NCBI RefSeq assembly: GCF_000022565.1
Contig: NC_012483.1
Span: 4,030,001-4,094,000, forward strand
Length of the DNA: 64,000 bases
Direction: 5' to 3'
Origin: Acidobacterium capsulatum ATCC 51196
Lineage (GTDB): Bacteria > Acidobacteriota > Terriglobia > Terriglobales > Acidobacteriaceae
Shown piece after piece: positions 24,912 to 34,408 of the stretch; positions within the stretch are counted from its first letter, which is position 1; the number at the start of each line of letters is the position of its first letter. The position numbers were made by a program, and so were the translations under genes. The notes below the pieces were generated by a model that had not been told where the DNA came from, ran no database searches, and worked only from the letters and a program-made list of their open reading frames with translations.

Positions 24912-26090
24912 ATGCTCGGGCTGTACCTCTCGATTCCGTTTTGCCGGTCAAAATGTACCTTCTGCAACTTTGCGTCGGGGGTTTTTCCGGCCAGCTACTT
25001 TGACCGCTACGTGGCGCGCCTGGTGGAAGACATGGCGGCGGCGCGGGCGCGCGCGGCCGAGTGGGGCGCGGCGCTGCCGCAGACGGTGGACACGATCTAC
25101 TTTGGCGGCGGCACGCCGTCGCTGCTGCCTCCGGAGCTGGTGCGGCGGCTGATGGCGGCGATTCGCGACGAGTTCAGCGTGCTGGCTGGCGCGGAGATTA
25201 CGTTTGAGGCGGCTCCGGCACAGTTGGCCGACGAGACGCTGGCGGCGATGGTGGAGACGGGCGCGAACCGGCTGAGCTTTGGCGTGCAGTCATTTGTGGA
25301 CGCCGAGGCACAGGCGACGGGGCGGCTGCATGGGCGGGCCGATGTGTTTCGCGATGTGGAGCGGGCGCGCGCGGCGGGCATCGAGGACGTGAGCCTCGAC
25401 TTGCTGGCCGGGCTGCCGGGGCAGACGCGGGCGACCTGGCGCGAGTCTCTGGATTGCCTGGCAGAGACGGGCGTGGGCCACGCGAGCGTCTACATGCTGG
25501 AGGTGGACGACGCCTCGAAGCTGGGCGCGGAGATGCTGGCGGGCGGCGTGCGGTATGGGGCCGGGCTGGTTCCAAACGAGGACGCGATTGTGGCCATGTA
25601 TGAGGAGGCGGTGGAGCGTCTGGCAGGCGCGGGATTGGCGCAGTATGAGATCTCGAACTTTGCGCGCGCGGGGCGCGAGTCGCGGCACAATCGCCGGTAC
25701 TGGGAGCGGCGGCCGTACCTGGGGCTGGGCGTGGATGCGCACTCGATGTTGAGAGAAGCCGGTGGCCGTGCGCTGCGCTTTGCCACGACGGATGAGTTGC
25801 CGCCTTATTTAGAGGGCGCGGGATGGGCGCGGCCTGAGCCGCTGTCCCGCGCGCAGGAGCTGGAGGAGGCGTGGTTTCTGGGGCTGCGGATGAATGAGGG
25901 CGTGAGCCTGGCCACGCTTCGGGCCGAGTTTGGCGCGGAAGCCGTGGGGGCGTTCGACGCGGTGCTGGGCGAGCTGGCGGCGGAGGGTCTGGTGACGCGC
26001 GGGGGAGATCGCATCCACCTGACCATGAATGGGCGTCTACTATCGAATGAAGTCTTTGAGAGGTTTTTGGCCGGCGAATCCGTAGATTAG
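24912..26090 (+). CDS. hemW: Radical SAM protein HemW
   Basis: This 392-residue radical SAM protein has the cluster motif C11-x3-C15-x2-C18 in PFCRSKCTFCNF. The family motifs are YFGGGTPSLL, NRLSFGVQSF, DLLAGLPGQT and a C-terminal HemW domain (about 315-390). HemW is now regarded as a heme chaperone rather than the oxygen-independent coproporphyrinogen oxidase HemN; the F after the second Cys pair and the CNF ending fit HemW. The start MLGLYLSIPF is the usual HemW N-terminus. Its codon use is richer in G on the coding strand than its neighbours. Confidence 0.92.
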   Translation: MLGLYLSIPFCRSKCTFCNFASGVFPASYFDRYVARLVEDMAAARARAAEWGAALPQTVDTIYFGGGTPSLLPPELVRRLMAAIRDEFSVLAGAEITFEAAPAQLADETLAAMVETGANRLSFGVQSFVDAEAQATGRLHGRADVFRDVERARAAGIEDVSLDLLAGLPGQTRATWRESLDCLAETGVGHASVYMLEVDDASKLGAEMLAGGVRYGAGLVPNEDAIVAMYEEAVERLAGAGLAQYEISNFARAGRESRHNRRYWERRPYLGLGVDAHSMLREAGGRALRFATTDELPPYLEGAGWARPEPLSRAQELEEAWFLGLRMNEGVSLATLRAEFGAEAVGAFDAVLGELAAEGLVTRGGDRIHLTMNGRLLSNEVFERFLAGESVD

Positions 26091-26094
26091 GCGG

Positions 26095-26358
26095 TCAATT
26101 CTGGATGAAGATTGGCGATGAGGAAATAGCGCATTCCTCGACGAGAGAGAGGCGCCCGTTCGTCTTATCGGCCTGGATGAAATTGCCCCAAAGCGCCATA
26201 GTGCGCTGTTGGCTCTCACCATCCTCGGGGAATTCAAAGCTGACAGGCTTGATCGATCTGCACTCAAAGAGGAGAGTATGGCTCTTGAGAGTCTCTCTTC
26301 TGCGAACGATCTGCACCAGCACCGTTTCGGAGCCAACCCGCTGTGCCTCCATCACCAA
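26095..26358 (-). CDS. Small hypothetical protein (possible remnant)
   Basis: This 87-residue frame is convergent with hemW, their stops being 5 bp apart. It is bounded upstream by an in-frame stop just before TTG 26358; ATG 26352 is the better start. The sequence alternates hydrophobic strand-like and polar segments and has two Cys. It reads like a small beta-rich domain, but I do not recognise it. No clear Shine-Dalgarno is visible. It may be the 3' remnant of a larger secreted protein gene. Confidence 0.35.
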   Translation of the reverse strand: MVMEAQRVGSETVLVQIVRRRETLKSHTLLFECRSIKPVSFEFPEDGESQQRTMALWGNFIQADKTNGRLSLVEECAISSSPIFIQN

Positions 26359-26471
26359 TGAAATTCAAGGTTATCTTCTCCCTGAATGCTCGCGTCTTTT
26401 GGTGGTCATTCCGCTAAATCAGGACTCAAAATACAATCCGATTCCCCAGCCTGTCTCGGCAGCGGCTAGCC

Positions 26472-26487
26472 TGTGACATCGGTCACT
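26472..26487. promoter_or_regulatory. Crp/Fnr-type site upstream of adhP
   Basis: TGTGACATCGGTCACT fits the Crp-type pattern TGTGA-N6-TCACA with one mismatch at the last base. It lies 121 bp before the adhP start. A perfect copy of the same pattern precedes the metal-efflux operon at 27799-27814. Confidence 0.55.
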
Positions 26488-26608
26488 GCTCCTCTACTTC
26501 ACGCGAGATCATTCTGAGTCGGATGGATGGTTCGGTTATCTTCCACCTGCAAGTCAGAAGAGGAAGCCCTTGCAGGCCTCCCCAACCTCATCCAGAAGGA
26601 GAAATACT

Positions 26609-27637
26609 GTGTCGAAAATGATGAAAGCTGCGGTAGTGCGCGAGTTTGGCAAGCCATTGACGATTGAAGAGAGGGCGATTCCCGAACCGGGTCCGGAAGA
26701 GATTCAAGTGAAGATCGAGGCCTGCGGCGTTTGCCACACCGACCTGCATGCAGCCCATGGCGACTGGCCTGTGAAGCCGAATCCACCTTTTGTTCCCGGC
26801 CACGAAGGCGTTGGATTTGTCTCTGGCGTGGGCAAGTCGGTCAAGCACATTAAAGAGGGAGACCGCGTGGGCATTCCCTGGCTCTACTCCGCCTGCGGCG
26901 TATGCGAGCACTGCCTTGCCGGATGGGAAACACTCTGCGAGAAGCAGCAGAACGGCGGCTATTCCGTCGATGGAGGCTTTGCGCAGTATGCTCTCGCTGA
27001 CCCCAATTACGTCGCTCACATTCCAGCCAATGTCGATTTCTATGAGATCGCGCCGGTGGTCTGCGCCGGGGTCACCGTCTACAAGGGACTCAAGATGACC
27101 GAAGCCCAGCCGGGCGAGTGGGTCGTCATTTCAGGCATCGGCGGCCTCGGGCATCTGGCCGTGCAATATGCCAAAGCGATGGGCATGCATGTGGCGGCGG
27201 TCGATGTGGCCCCGGACAAACTGGCTCTCGCCAAAAAGCTGGGCGCAACCCTCACGATAAATGCCAAAGAACAAGACCCCGTGGCCTACCTCAAAAAAGA
27301 AATCGGCGGCGCGCACGGTGTACTCGTCACCGCTGTTTCTCCCAAAGCCTTTGAGCAGGCTCTTGGAATGGTGCGACGGGGCGGAACTGTGGCATTGAAT
27401 GGATTGCCGCCGGGTTCGTTTCCTCTGCCCATCTTTGACATGGTGCTCAACGGCATCACTCTGCGCGGCTCTATCGTCGGCACACGTTTGGATATGAGCG
27501 AGGCGCTTTCCTTTGCAGCTGAAGGGCTCGTGCATGCCACCATCGCCAAAGCCAGGCTCGAAGAGATCAATGCCGTATTCGCAAAGATGGAAGCCGGCGG
27601 CATCGACGGACGAATTGTTCTTGACGTCAACACGTAG
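26609..27637 (+). CDS. adhP: Zinc-dependent alcohol dehydrogenase
   Basis: This 342-residue medium-chain dehydrogenase of the AdhP type interconverts primary alcohols such as ethanol and aldehydes with NAD. The catalytic zinc ligand C42 is in ACGVCHTD, and GHEGVG carries the second ligand region. The structural-zinc lobe has four Cys in [15 protein letters not shown], and the Rossmann loop is [18 protein letters not shown] chose GTG 26609 because AGAAGGAGA sits 6-8 nt before it; ATG 26618 or 26621 would leave about 15 nt or more. The upstream Crp/Fnr-like palindrome suggests control by carbon or oxygen/nitrogen-oxide status. Confidence 0.94.
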   Translation: MSKMMKAAVVREFGKPLTIEERAIPEPGPEEIQVKIEACGVCHTDLHAAHGDWPVKPNPPFVPGHEGVGFVSGVGKSVKHIKEGDRVGIPWLYSACGVCEHCLAGWETLCEKQQNGGYSVDGGFAQYALADPNYVAHIPANVDFYEIAPVVCAGVTVYKGLKMTEAQPGEWVVISGIGGLGHLAVQYAKAMGMHVAAVDVAPDKLALAKKLGATLTINAKEQDPVAYLKKEIGGAHGVLVTAVSPKAFEQALGMVRRGGTVALNGLPPGSFPLPIFDMVLNGITLRGSIVGTRLDMSEALSFAAEGLVHATIAKARLEEINAVFAKMEAGGIDGRIVLDVNT

Positions 27638-27790
27638 TCATCGCGATCTGCAGTGGCGGCAACGAACGGAACTTTCTGCCGCCTTGCAACTGGTCAGCGA
27701 CGAAATCCATGCTCCATGCATTGGCCGTGGCTGGAGGTGGGTGGCTATTGTTCAAAATGCCTTACCTGAAATGCCCTCGTTCGACGCTTC

Positions 27791-27822
27791 ACCATGCCTG
27801 TGACAACCGTCACAGGCATGGT
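27791..27822. promoter_or_regulatory. 14-bp perfect palindrome with Crp/Fnr-type core
   Basis: The arms ACCATGCCTGTGAC and GTCACAGGCATGGT surround a 4-nt spacer. The core TGTGACAACCGTCACA (27799-27814) matches TGTGA-N6-TCACA exactly. It lies between adhP and the Cys-rich protein gene, 58 bp before the latter's start and about 150 bp after the adhP stop. No T-run follows, so an operator is favoured over a terminator, though the long stem could also end adhP transcripts. Confidence 0.6.
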
Positions 27823-27872
27823 CAGACTTAGGCCTCATCATGAATTCTGGTATTCGACAGTAGGATGTTTTT

Positions 27873-28232
27873 ATGGGCAGAGCGCGCGGCTACATTCTGG
27901 TGCTTCTGGTAGCGATCTGGGCTACGATGCCCGCGCTTGCAAGTCTATGCCCCAGACAACTTCCTCCTTGCTGCCGCGGAATGCGAAATGCGTGCTGCGC
28001 GGGCGGTAACGGTTCGGCATTGGAACTCTGCTGCCATCTACAGATGCCTAAGGCCGCCGCCACTCCCGCGGCTGTGGTAAACACAACGGATCACGCCTGG
28101 CATGAAGTCTCGCTGGCGGTGCTGGCGAACACTCCGGCACTAGAATCACTCTCCTTCACGCATGAACCGATCAGGACTGAGGCGTCTCCTCCTCATCGGC
28201 TGTCTCTCGCTTCGTCCATCCTTCGCATTTAA
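27873..28232 (+). CDS. Small Cys-rich secreted protein, first gene of metal-efflux cluster
   Basis: This 119-residue protein starts with a hydrophobic signal segment (about 6-23) and then has seven Cys within about 35 residues: one single Cys and three CC pairs, with CCRGM and CCHLQM nearby. After that the chain is Ala/Val-rich with no further motif. Its position 88 bp before the efflux genes and its thiol content suggest periplasmic metal binding, but this is inference and I do not recognise a named family. Confidence 0.6.
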   Translation: MGRARGYILVLLVAIWATMPALASLCPRQLPPCCRGMRNACCAGGNGSALELCCHLQMPKAAATPAAVVNTTDHAWHEVSLAVLANTPALESLSFTHEPIRTEASPPHRLSLASSILRI

Positions 28233-28320
28233 CAACTCCATCCTTAGCGGACTGAGCCCTTCTGCGCCTTTGTTATGGCGCGTGGCCTGACGATGATCTG
28301 TCCCTTTCGGATGAGGAGTT

Positions 28321-29685
28321 ATGAAATCTCTTTTAGCAGTTCTCTGCTTGTGCGCCATCGGCCCGTTTGCATGCAGCCTGCAAGCGCAACAAACGGCAAA
28401 AACGAATAAGAATGTGTTTGCGTTGCTAAACGCAACGCTGGCGGACGCGCCTCAACTTCCCGACGCCAGCTCTGCGATGACTCTCGATCAGATCGAGGCC
28501 ATCGCATTGGAGAGAAATCCTGCAATCTCTGTCGCGGTGCGCCGCGTAGTGATGGCCGAAGCGCAGGTGCCTGCCGCCGGCGCACTCAATGATCCGACCT
28601 TTATGTATCGGGGCTGGGGCGTTCCGCTCAGTCAACCCTGGAACTACAACCAGGCGCAGAACATGTTCATGTTCAGCCAGTCGCTGCCGGGCCTCGGCAA
28701 GCGCAACCTGCGCGCCGGCATTGCTAGATCCGATGTAATGGAAGCAAAAGACGAGCTTGCTGCAACGCGGCTGCAGATGAGAGTGCAGGTTAGGAAGGCA
28801 TTTTTCAATCTGCTGTTGGCGCAGGATGAACTCCGCATTCACCAGCAGAATGTGGCCATAGCCAGGCAGGCCATTGCGGCCGCGCAAATTCGCTACACCG
28901 TCGGCCAGGTGCCTCAGCAGGATATTTTGAAAGCGCAGGTGGCCCTGACGGAGCTGGACGAAAACCTGATTCGCTTTGAACGCGATGCGGAAGTAGCTCG
29001 CGCGCGGCTGAATGCATTGATGAACCGGAGTTCTGGAACGGCTCTTCGGGTGACGGGCGGCTACCACGTCGCCGAGCGGTTGCCTTCGATCGAATCGCTG
29101 GAGAAGACGGCCCTTCAGAACCGCCCGGATTTGCTCGACGCCGAAACAGCCATCGATAAAAGCCGCAAGCAGGAGCAACTTGCCAAGAAGGCGTATGTCC
29201 CTGACGTTACGCTCTCCGGCGGCTACATGCTGATGAACCCTACCTCGTCGATGCGCAACACTTACATGGTCGAAGCGGGTGTCAATCTGCCGTGGCTGAA
29301 CCGGCGAAAAAACAATGCGGAGATCGCAACTGCTACCGCGCGCGTGACAGAACAAGAAGCAGAACTGAACGATCTCAGGAATGCGGCCTTTGATCAGATT
29401 CAGGAGTCGCTGGCGGAAACCCTCGCCGCACAACGGATGGCACGTGTTTACCGGACTTCTCTGCAGCCTCAGGCCGAGACAACTCTGCACGCGGCAGTCA
29501 TTGCTTACGAGAATAACCAATCCGACTTTCTCAACCTGCTCGACAGCCAGCAGGAAGTCATTCGGATTGATCTTGCATGGCTGCAGGCATTGCGCGAATT
29601 CAACTCTCGCCTGGCAGATCTTGAACTTGCCGTTGGCACTCCCATTCCACTCGAGAAGTCTTCCATGCCGGAGGTGAAGCCGTGA
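28321..29685 (+). CDS. cusC: TolC-like outer-membrane factor of heavy-metal efflux
   Basis: This 454-residue protein of the outer-membrane efflux family (two OEP repeats) has a signal peptide at about 1-24 ending LQAQQ. The body is long alpha-helical hairpins with Ala/Glu/Gln heptads and short beta segments such as GGYMLMNP. It would form the trimeric exit duct of the tripartite pump encoded by the next two genes. The Shine-Dalgarno GAGGAG precedes ATG 28321, and its stop overlaps the adaptor start by 4 bp. The symbol is a family-level assignment (CusC/CzcC). Confidence 0.88.
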   Translation: MKSLLAVLCLCAIGPFACSLQAQQTAKTNKNVFALLNATLADAPQLPDASSAMTLDQIEAIALERNPAISVAVRRVVMAEAQVPAAGALNDPTFMYRGWGVPLSQPWNYNQAQNMFMFSQSLPGLGKRNLRAGIARSDVMEAKDELAATRLQMRVQVRKAFFNLLLAQDELRIHQQNVAIARQAIAAAQIRYTVGQVPQQDILKAQVALTELDENLIRFERDAEVARARLNALMNRSSGTALRVTGGYHVAERLPSIESLEKTALQNRPDLLDAETAIDKSRKQEQLAKKAYVPDVTLSGGYMLMNPTSSMRNTYMVEAGVNLPWLNRRKNNAEIATATARVTEQEAELNDLRNAAFDQIQESLAETLAAQRMARVYRTSLQPQAETTLHAAVIAYENNQSDFLNLLDSQQEVIRIDLAWLQALREFNSRLADLELAVGTPIPLEKSSMPEVKP

Positions 29686-31256
29686 GCGAATCCACTTATA
29701 AGAGAGCGTTCTTTGTTGCTATTGCTGCCTGCATTGCATTGATTGCCGCGCTTGTATTTCTGCTGCATCGCGAGTTGCCGGCAAAAACTGGTCCCGCGCC
29801 TTACAATCCGGTGGTTGCCGAAGGCCCAGAGAGCACGAGCCAAAACGGTAGCACCTCTGTGTCCGCCCCGGGCAATAAACAGCCCTCACTCGCGCCGGTG
29901 CATTTGTCTCTGCGGCGTCAACAGGAAATCGGTCTGACGACGGCGTTGGTCGAGCGCAAAGAAATAAGCAATCATCTCCAGGTGCCCGGTAACGTCGCCA
30001 TTGACGAAGAGCGGCTCTCGTATGTGCAGACGCGCTTTCCGGGATGGATTCAAAAAGTATTTGCAAATGCAACCTGGCAGTACGTAAAGAAGGGCGAGCC
30101 ACTCTTCACCATTTACAGCCCCGACCTGGTGAGCACAGAGCAGGAGTACCTGCTCGCAAAGCAGAATCAGAAATCACTTCGGCCGGGTGGCAAGGGCACC
30201 GCCTCCCAGGAGGGCACATGGCTTCTGGACGCGGCTGAGCAGCGACTGCGGCAATTCGATGTACCGCAAAATGAAATTACTGAATTGATACAGAGCGGCA
30301 GGGTGCAGCGCGAGATTCCGGTGGATGCACCGGCTTCCGGCTACATCACCGATCGCAATGCTTTGCCCAACGCTTATGTGCAGCCAGACACAAAGCTCTA
30401 TACCATCGCGGATCTCTCCACGGTATGGGTTTACGCCAACGTATTTCAGACGGACGTTGGCGAGTTGCGGCCCGGAGATCCGGCTCAGGTAACGGTCGAT
30501 GCATATCCCGGCCGCACATTTTACGGACGCATCGATCAGATCCTCCCAGATGTCGATCCTGTCACCCGCACTGCGCGCGTACGGCTTGTGTTTCGCAATC
30601 CTGGAGTTGTGCTCAAGCCGGGCATGTACGTGAACGTGGATATCAAAGTCCCTCTCGGCGTGCAGCTTTTGATTCCGGCGTCGGGTGTGTTACAGACAGG
30701 CACGCAGAACATCGCCTTCGTCGACCAGGGGAACGGATACCTGAAACCGATTCCTGTGCAAGTCGGGCAGCAGGTAAACAACTCGTTCATCGTTCTGAAA
30801 GGGTTGAAAGCCGGTGAACATATCGTCAGCTCCGCGAACTTTTTGATTGATTCAGAAGCGCAATTGCAGGCGGCGGTGCAATCTTTCAACCCCTCGCAAC
30901 CGAATGCTGCGCAACAGAATAGTCGTGCTGCGCAAACAGCACAGATCGCTTTGTCGACAATCCCTTCCCCGCCACAAAAGGGCTCCGATGCTGTGCAGGT
31001 AACGCTGACGGGCGCAGATGGCAAGCCGGTATCAGGCGCGCACGTCTCGGCCACTTTCTACATGCCGGCCATGCCCGCCATGGGAATGGCGGCGATGCAT
31101 GTAGCCTCAACCCTCACAGATAAAGGACAGGGGATTTACGAGGGGTCGCTACGTCTCGGCTCCGGCGGCACATGGCAGGTCACCATCACTGCCAGCCGCG
31201 ATGGAAAAACCCTCGCCACCAGGCAACTCAGCGTGACCGCCGCAGGAGGGATGTAA
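29682..31256 (+). CDS. cusB: RND periplasmic adaptor (CusB-like) with extra C-terminal domain
   Basis: This 524-residue membrane-fusion protein has an N-terminal hydrophobic anchor (about 10-30). Then come the split barrel-sandwich and alpha-hairpin segments (LQVPGNVAIDEERLS, PASGYITDRNALPNAYV) and the beta-barrel YTIADLSTVWVYANV. After the membrane-proximal domain it carries an additional about 90-residue domain (about 430-520) with Met-rich PAMPAMGMAAMH, resembling FixH/YtkA-like Ig-type domains and possibly metal-binding. The start is GTG, overlapping the upstream stop. It links the CusA-like pump to the outer-membrane factor. Confidence 0.88.
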   Translation: MSESTYKRAFFVAIAACIALIAALVFLLHRELPAKTGPAPYNPVVAEGPESTSQNGSTSVSAPGNKQPSLAPVHLSLRRQQEIGLTTALVERKEISNHLQVPGNVAIDEERLSYVQTRFPGWIQKVFANATWQYVKKGEPLFTIYSPDLVSTEQEYLLAKQNQKSLRPGGKGTASQEGTWLLDAAEQRLRQFDVPQNEITELIQSGRVQREIPVDAPASGYITDRNALPNAYVQPDTKLYTIADLSTVWVYANVFQTDVGELRPGDPAQVTVDAYPGRTFYGRIDQILPDVDPVTRTARVRLVFRNPGVVLKPGMYVNVDIKVPLGVQLLIPASGVLQTGTQNIAFVDQGNGYLKPIPVQVGQQVNNSFIVLKGLKAGEHIVSSANFLIDSEAQLQAAVQSFNPSQPNAAQQNSRAAQTAQIALSTIPSPPQKGSDAVQVTLTGADGKPVSGAHVSATFYMPAMPAMGMAAMHVASTLTDKGQGIYEGSLRLGSGGTWQVTITASRDGKTLATRQLSVTAAGGM

Positions 31257-34200
31257 TGATCAAGCGAACGATCGACTGGTGCGCGCGCAATCCCTTCCTT
31301 GTAATCGCGGTGACGGTTTTACTGGCGGCGGCTGGAATATGGTCCATGCGTCAAGTGCCTTTGGACGCCCTGCCCGACATAAGCGATGTACAGGTCATCA
31401 TCCACACGCAATGGCCTGGGGAGCCGCCGAACGTCATTGAAGATCAGGTCACCTATCCAATTGTTTCCGCGTTGCTGGCCGCGCCCCATGTGAAGGCTGT
31501 TCGCGCCCAAACTATGTTTGGTGACTCCTACGTGTTTGTGGTGTTCAAGGATGGAACCAATCTCTATTGGGCGCGCTCGCGTGTCATTGAGTACCTTCAG
31601 CAGATTGCCGACAGCCTCCCTTCGAACGTGCACCCCACGATTGGGCCGGATGCCACCGGCGCAGGCTGGGTCTATGAATATGCCATCGTCGACAAGAGCC
31701 ACAACCAAAGCCTCGCCAGCCTGCGCTCGCTTCAAGACTGGTACTTGCGCTATCAGTTAGAGACCGTGCCAGGCGTGGCGGAAGTCGCCAGTATTGGCGG
31801 CTTCGTGCGCCAGTATCAGGTGAATCTTGATCCTCAAAAACTCTTCTCTTACGGAATTTCGGCTTCTACCGTTATCCAGCGCATCCGGCAGAGCACCAAT
31901 GAAGTGGGCGGGGATGTACTCGATCTGAACGGCGCCGAGTATATGGTGCGTGGCCTCGGCTACTTCAAGACGCTTGCCGATCTTGAAAATATTCCCGTTG
32001 CCACAAAAGACGGTACGCCGATCCTGGTACGCAATTTAGGCACGGTCAGCTTTGGGCCCGCTCCGCGCCGTGGTGCCGCCGATTGGGATGGCAAAGGTGA
32101 GGTCGTCGGGGGCATCGTCATCATGCGGTATGGAGGCAATGCGCTCAAGGTGATCGACGGTATTAAGGCCAAACTCCACGCCATCGCACCATCGTTGCCT
32201 CCGGGCGTGAAGATCGTCACAACTTATGACCGCTCCTGGCTCATTCATAAGTCGATCCATACGCTCGTGCGCGATCTCATCCTCGAAGCCATCATCGTGA
32301 GCTTCGTTAGCATCGCCTTCCTTTTTCACTTTCGCTCCGCTCTCATTCCCATTCTCACCTTGCCAATTGCGCTGCTGGCCGCATTCATCCCTATGTATTT
32401 CCTCCACATCAGCTCCAACATTATGTCTCTCGGAGGACTGGCTCTGGCCGTAGGTGTGCTCGTCGATGCTGCCATTGTGATGGTCGAGAACGGATATCGC
32501 CACCTCGCGGAACGTACAGACCCCGAGCAACTGAATGATGCGGCCCGCAAGAAGATGCTGGTGGGCGCGGCCCAACAGGTGGGTCCAGCGCTCTTCTATT
32601 CACTGCTGATCATCGTCGTCTCTTTCCTGCCCGTCTTTCTGCTCAGTTCGCAGGAGGGGCGCATGTTTCGGCCCCTTGCCTGGACCAAGACACTCGCGCT
32701 CGTCTTTTCATCCGTGCTTTCCATCACCCTGGTGCCGGCGCTCATGCCATTCTTCCTTCGCGGCAGGCTGCGATCCGAGTCCGAGAATCCGCTGGCCAGA
32801 ATGACGCAGGCCTTGTATCTTCCCGTATTGCGCTGGTCTCTGCGGCGCTGGAAGCTGGTCTTGATTTTCAGCCTCGCCTTCCTGGCTGCGACTGTGCCGC
32901 TCTACTTCCGGCTGGGCAGCCAGTTCATGCCGGCGCTCTATGAGGGGTCGGCGCTCTATATGCCGAGTTCTCTTCCGGGGATTTCGCTGCCTCAGGCGAT
33001 CGATCTCATGCAGACGCAGGACCGAATCATTCGATCCTTTCCCGAAGTCAATTCTGTCTTCGGTACTGTGGGCAGGTCAGATAGCGCCACTGACAACGCA
33101 CCTCTGGATATGTTTGACACCACCATCATGCTCAAGCCGCGCTCGCAGTGGCCCAGAGGAATGACTTATGACAAACTAATTGCCGCAATGGATGCCAGGT
33201 TACAGTTTCCTGGCGTGACCAATACCTGGACGATGCCCGTAAGAAACCGGCTCGACATGGAGTTGACGGGAATCAGAACCCCGATCGGCATCAAAATTCA
33301 GGGGCCGGATCTCAACACAATTCAGCAGATCGGAGAAAACATGCAGGCCATCCTCTCAGGGATGCGGCAAACCTCCTCGGTCTACGCGGAGCGGGTTTCT
33401 CAAGGGTTCTACCTGAATGTTGCCGTCAACCGTTTGCAGGCCGCACGCTATGGTCTCACCGTCGGGGATGTCCAACAGGTGATCACCTCTGAAATTGGAG
33501 GATCTGAAATTACGCAGAATGTTCAGGGACGAGAGCGCTTCGCCGTGACCGTTCGCTATCAGCAAAGTTTTCGCAATGATCCCGCGGCGATCATGAGAAT
33601 GCTCATTTCTACGCCGATGGGAGCTCAGATTCCCATTGGCGAGGTGGCTCGCGTCTATTACTCGCGCGGTCCATCGATGATTCGCGATGAAGACGGTTCA
33701 CTCACTGGCTATCTTTATCTCACGCTGAATAACAGCGACTACGGGAACTATGTCACACAAGTTGACAGGCTATTGAAGAACAAGCTTCACCTTCCGGCTG
33801 GCTACACCTGGCGCTGGGCAGGCGAATACGAGTTCGAGGTCCGGGCCAAGCATCGCCTCGAGATTATTCTGCCTATCGTCTTCTTCGTCATCTTCCTCCT
33901 GCTCTATCTTGTCTTCCGCTCCGTCGTGGAAGCAGCCGTGTTAATCTTCCCCACGCTCTATGCCTTGTCGGGTGGGCTGCTTCTGCAATGGCTTCTGGGG
34001 TTCAACTTCAGCGTGGCCGTGTGGGTGGGCTATATTGCGCTTTTTGGTATCGCGGTAGAAACCGGGGTTGTCATGGTGATCTATCTGCAGGAAGCCTATG
34101 ACAAATACATGGCGCAAGAGACCGCGATGACCGATGAGAGCCTGCACGCCGCGGTTATCGAAGGCGCCGTGCAACGGCTTCGCCCAAAACTGATGACCGT

Positions 34201-34402
34201 CACCGCAGTCATTCTCAGTCTCGCCCCCATACTGTGGGAAAGCGGCATTGGCTCTGACGTGATGAAGCCAATCGCCGCCCCCATAGTCGGCGGCATGATC
34301 ACCTCGACCATCCACGTCCTGATTCTGGTTCCTGTGTTCTTTCTGCTGATAAAACGCCGCGAGATTCGACTGCAACGCAAAAGCGCATCAAGGAAATCGT
34401 GA
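31256..34402 (+). CDS. cusA: Heavy-metal RND efflux pump, CusA type
   Basis: This 1048-residue inner-membrane proton antiporter has twelve predicted membrane helices in the 1+5+1+5 RND order with two large periplasmic loops. TM4 carries VGVLVDAAIVMVEN (D404 to N414). The DAA form is the signature of monovalent-metal (Cu+/Ag+) pumps; divalent pumps have DGA. N-terminal family motifs are QVPLDALPDISDVQV and TQWPGEPPNVIEDQVTYPI. ATG 31256 overlaps the adaptor stop (TAATG), indicating tight coupling. Expected function is export of Cu(I) or Ag(I) from the periplasm or cytoplasm. No sensor kinase/regulator pair is adjacent. Confidence 0.93.
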   Translation: MIKRTIDWCARNPFLVIAVTVLLAAAGIWSMRQVPLDALPDISDVQVIIHTQWPGEPPNVIEDQVTYPIVSALLAAPHVKAVRAQTMFGDSYVFVVFKDGTNLYWARSRVIEYLQQIADSLPSNVHPTIGPDATGAGWVYEYAIVDKSHNQSLASLRSLQDWYLRYQLETVPGVAEVASIGGFVRQYQVNLDPQKLFSYGISASTVIQRIRQSTNEVGGDVLDLNGAEYMVRGLGYFKTLADLENIPVATKDGTPILVRNLGTVSFGPAPRRGAADWDGKGEVVGGIVIMRYGGNALKVIDGIKAKLHAIAPSLPPGVKIVTTYDRSWLIHKSIHTLVRDLILEAIIVSFVSIAFLFHFRSALIPILTLPIALLAAFIPMYFLHISSNIMSLGGLALAVGVLVDAAIVMVENGYRHLAERTDPEQLNDAARKKMLVGAAQQVGPALFYSLLIIVVSFLPVFLLSSQEGRMFRPLAWTKTLALVFSSVLSITLVPALMPFFLRGRLRSESENPLARMTQALYLPVLRWSLRRWKLVLIFSLAFLAATVPLYFRLGSQFMPALYEGSALYMPSSLPGISLPQAIDLMQTQDRIIRSFPEVNSVFGTVGRSDSATDNAPLDMFDTTIMLKPRSQWPRGMTYDKLIAAMDARLQFPGVTNTWTMPVRNRLDMELTGIRTPIGIKIQGPDLNTIQQIGENMQAILSGMRQTSSVYAERVSQGFYLNVAVNRLQAARYGLTVGDVQQVITSEIGGSEITQNVQGRERFAVTVRYQQSFRNDPAAIMRMLISTPMGAQIPIGEVARVYYSRGPSMIRDEDGSLTGYLYLTLNNSDYGNYVTQVDRLLKNKLHLPAGYTWRWAGEYEFEVRAKHRLEIILPIVFFVIFLLLYLVFRSVVEAAVLIFPTLYALSGGLLLQWLLGFNFSVAVWVGYIALFGIAVETGVVMVIYLQEAYDKYMAQETAMTDESLHAAVIEGAVQRLRPKLMTVTAVILSLAPILWESGIGSDVMKPIAAPIVGGMITSTIHVLILVPVFFLLIKRREIRLQRKSASRKS

Positions 34403-34408
34403 AGATGC

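Noticed and set aside
26105-26476. 123-codon plus-strand frame after hemW
   Set aside because: No ribosome site or motif; it is opposite a somewhat more protein-like minus-strand frame.
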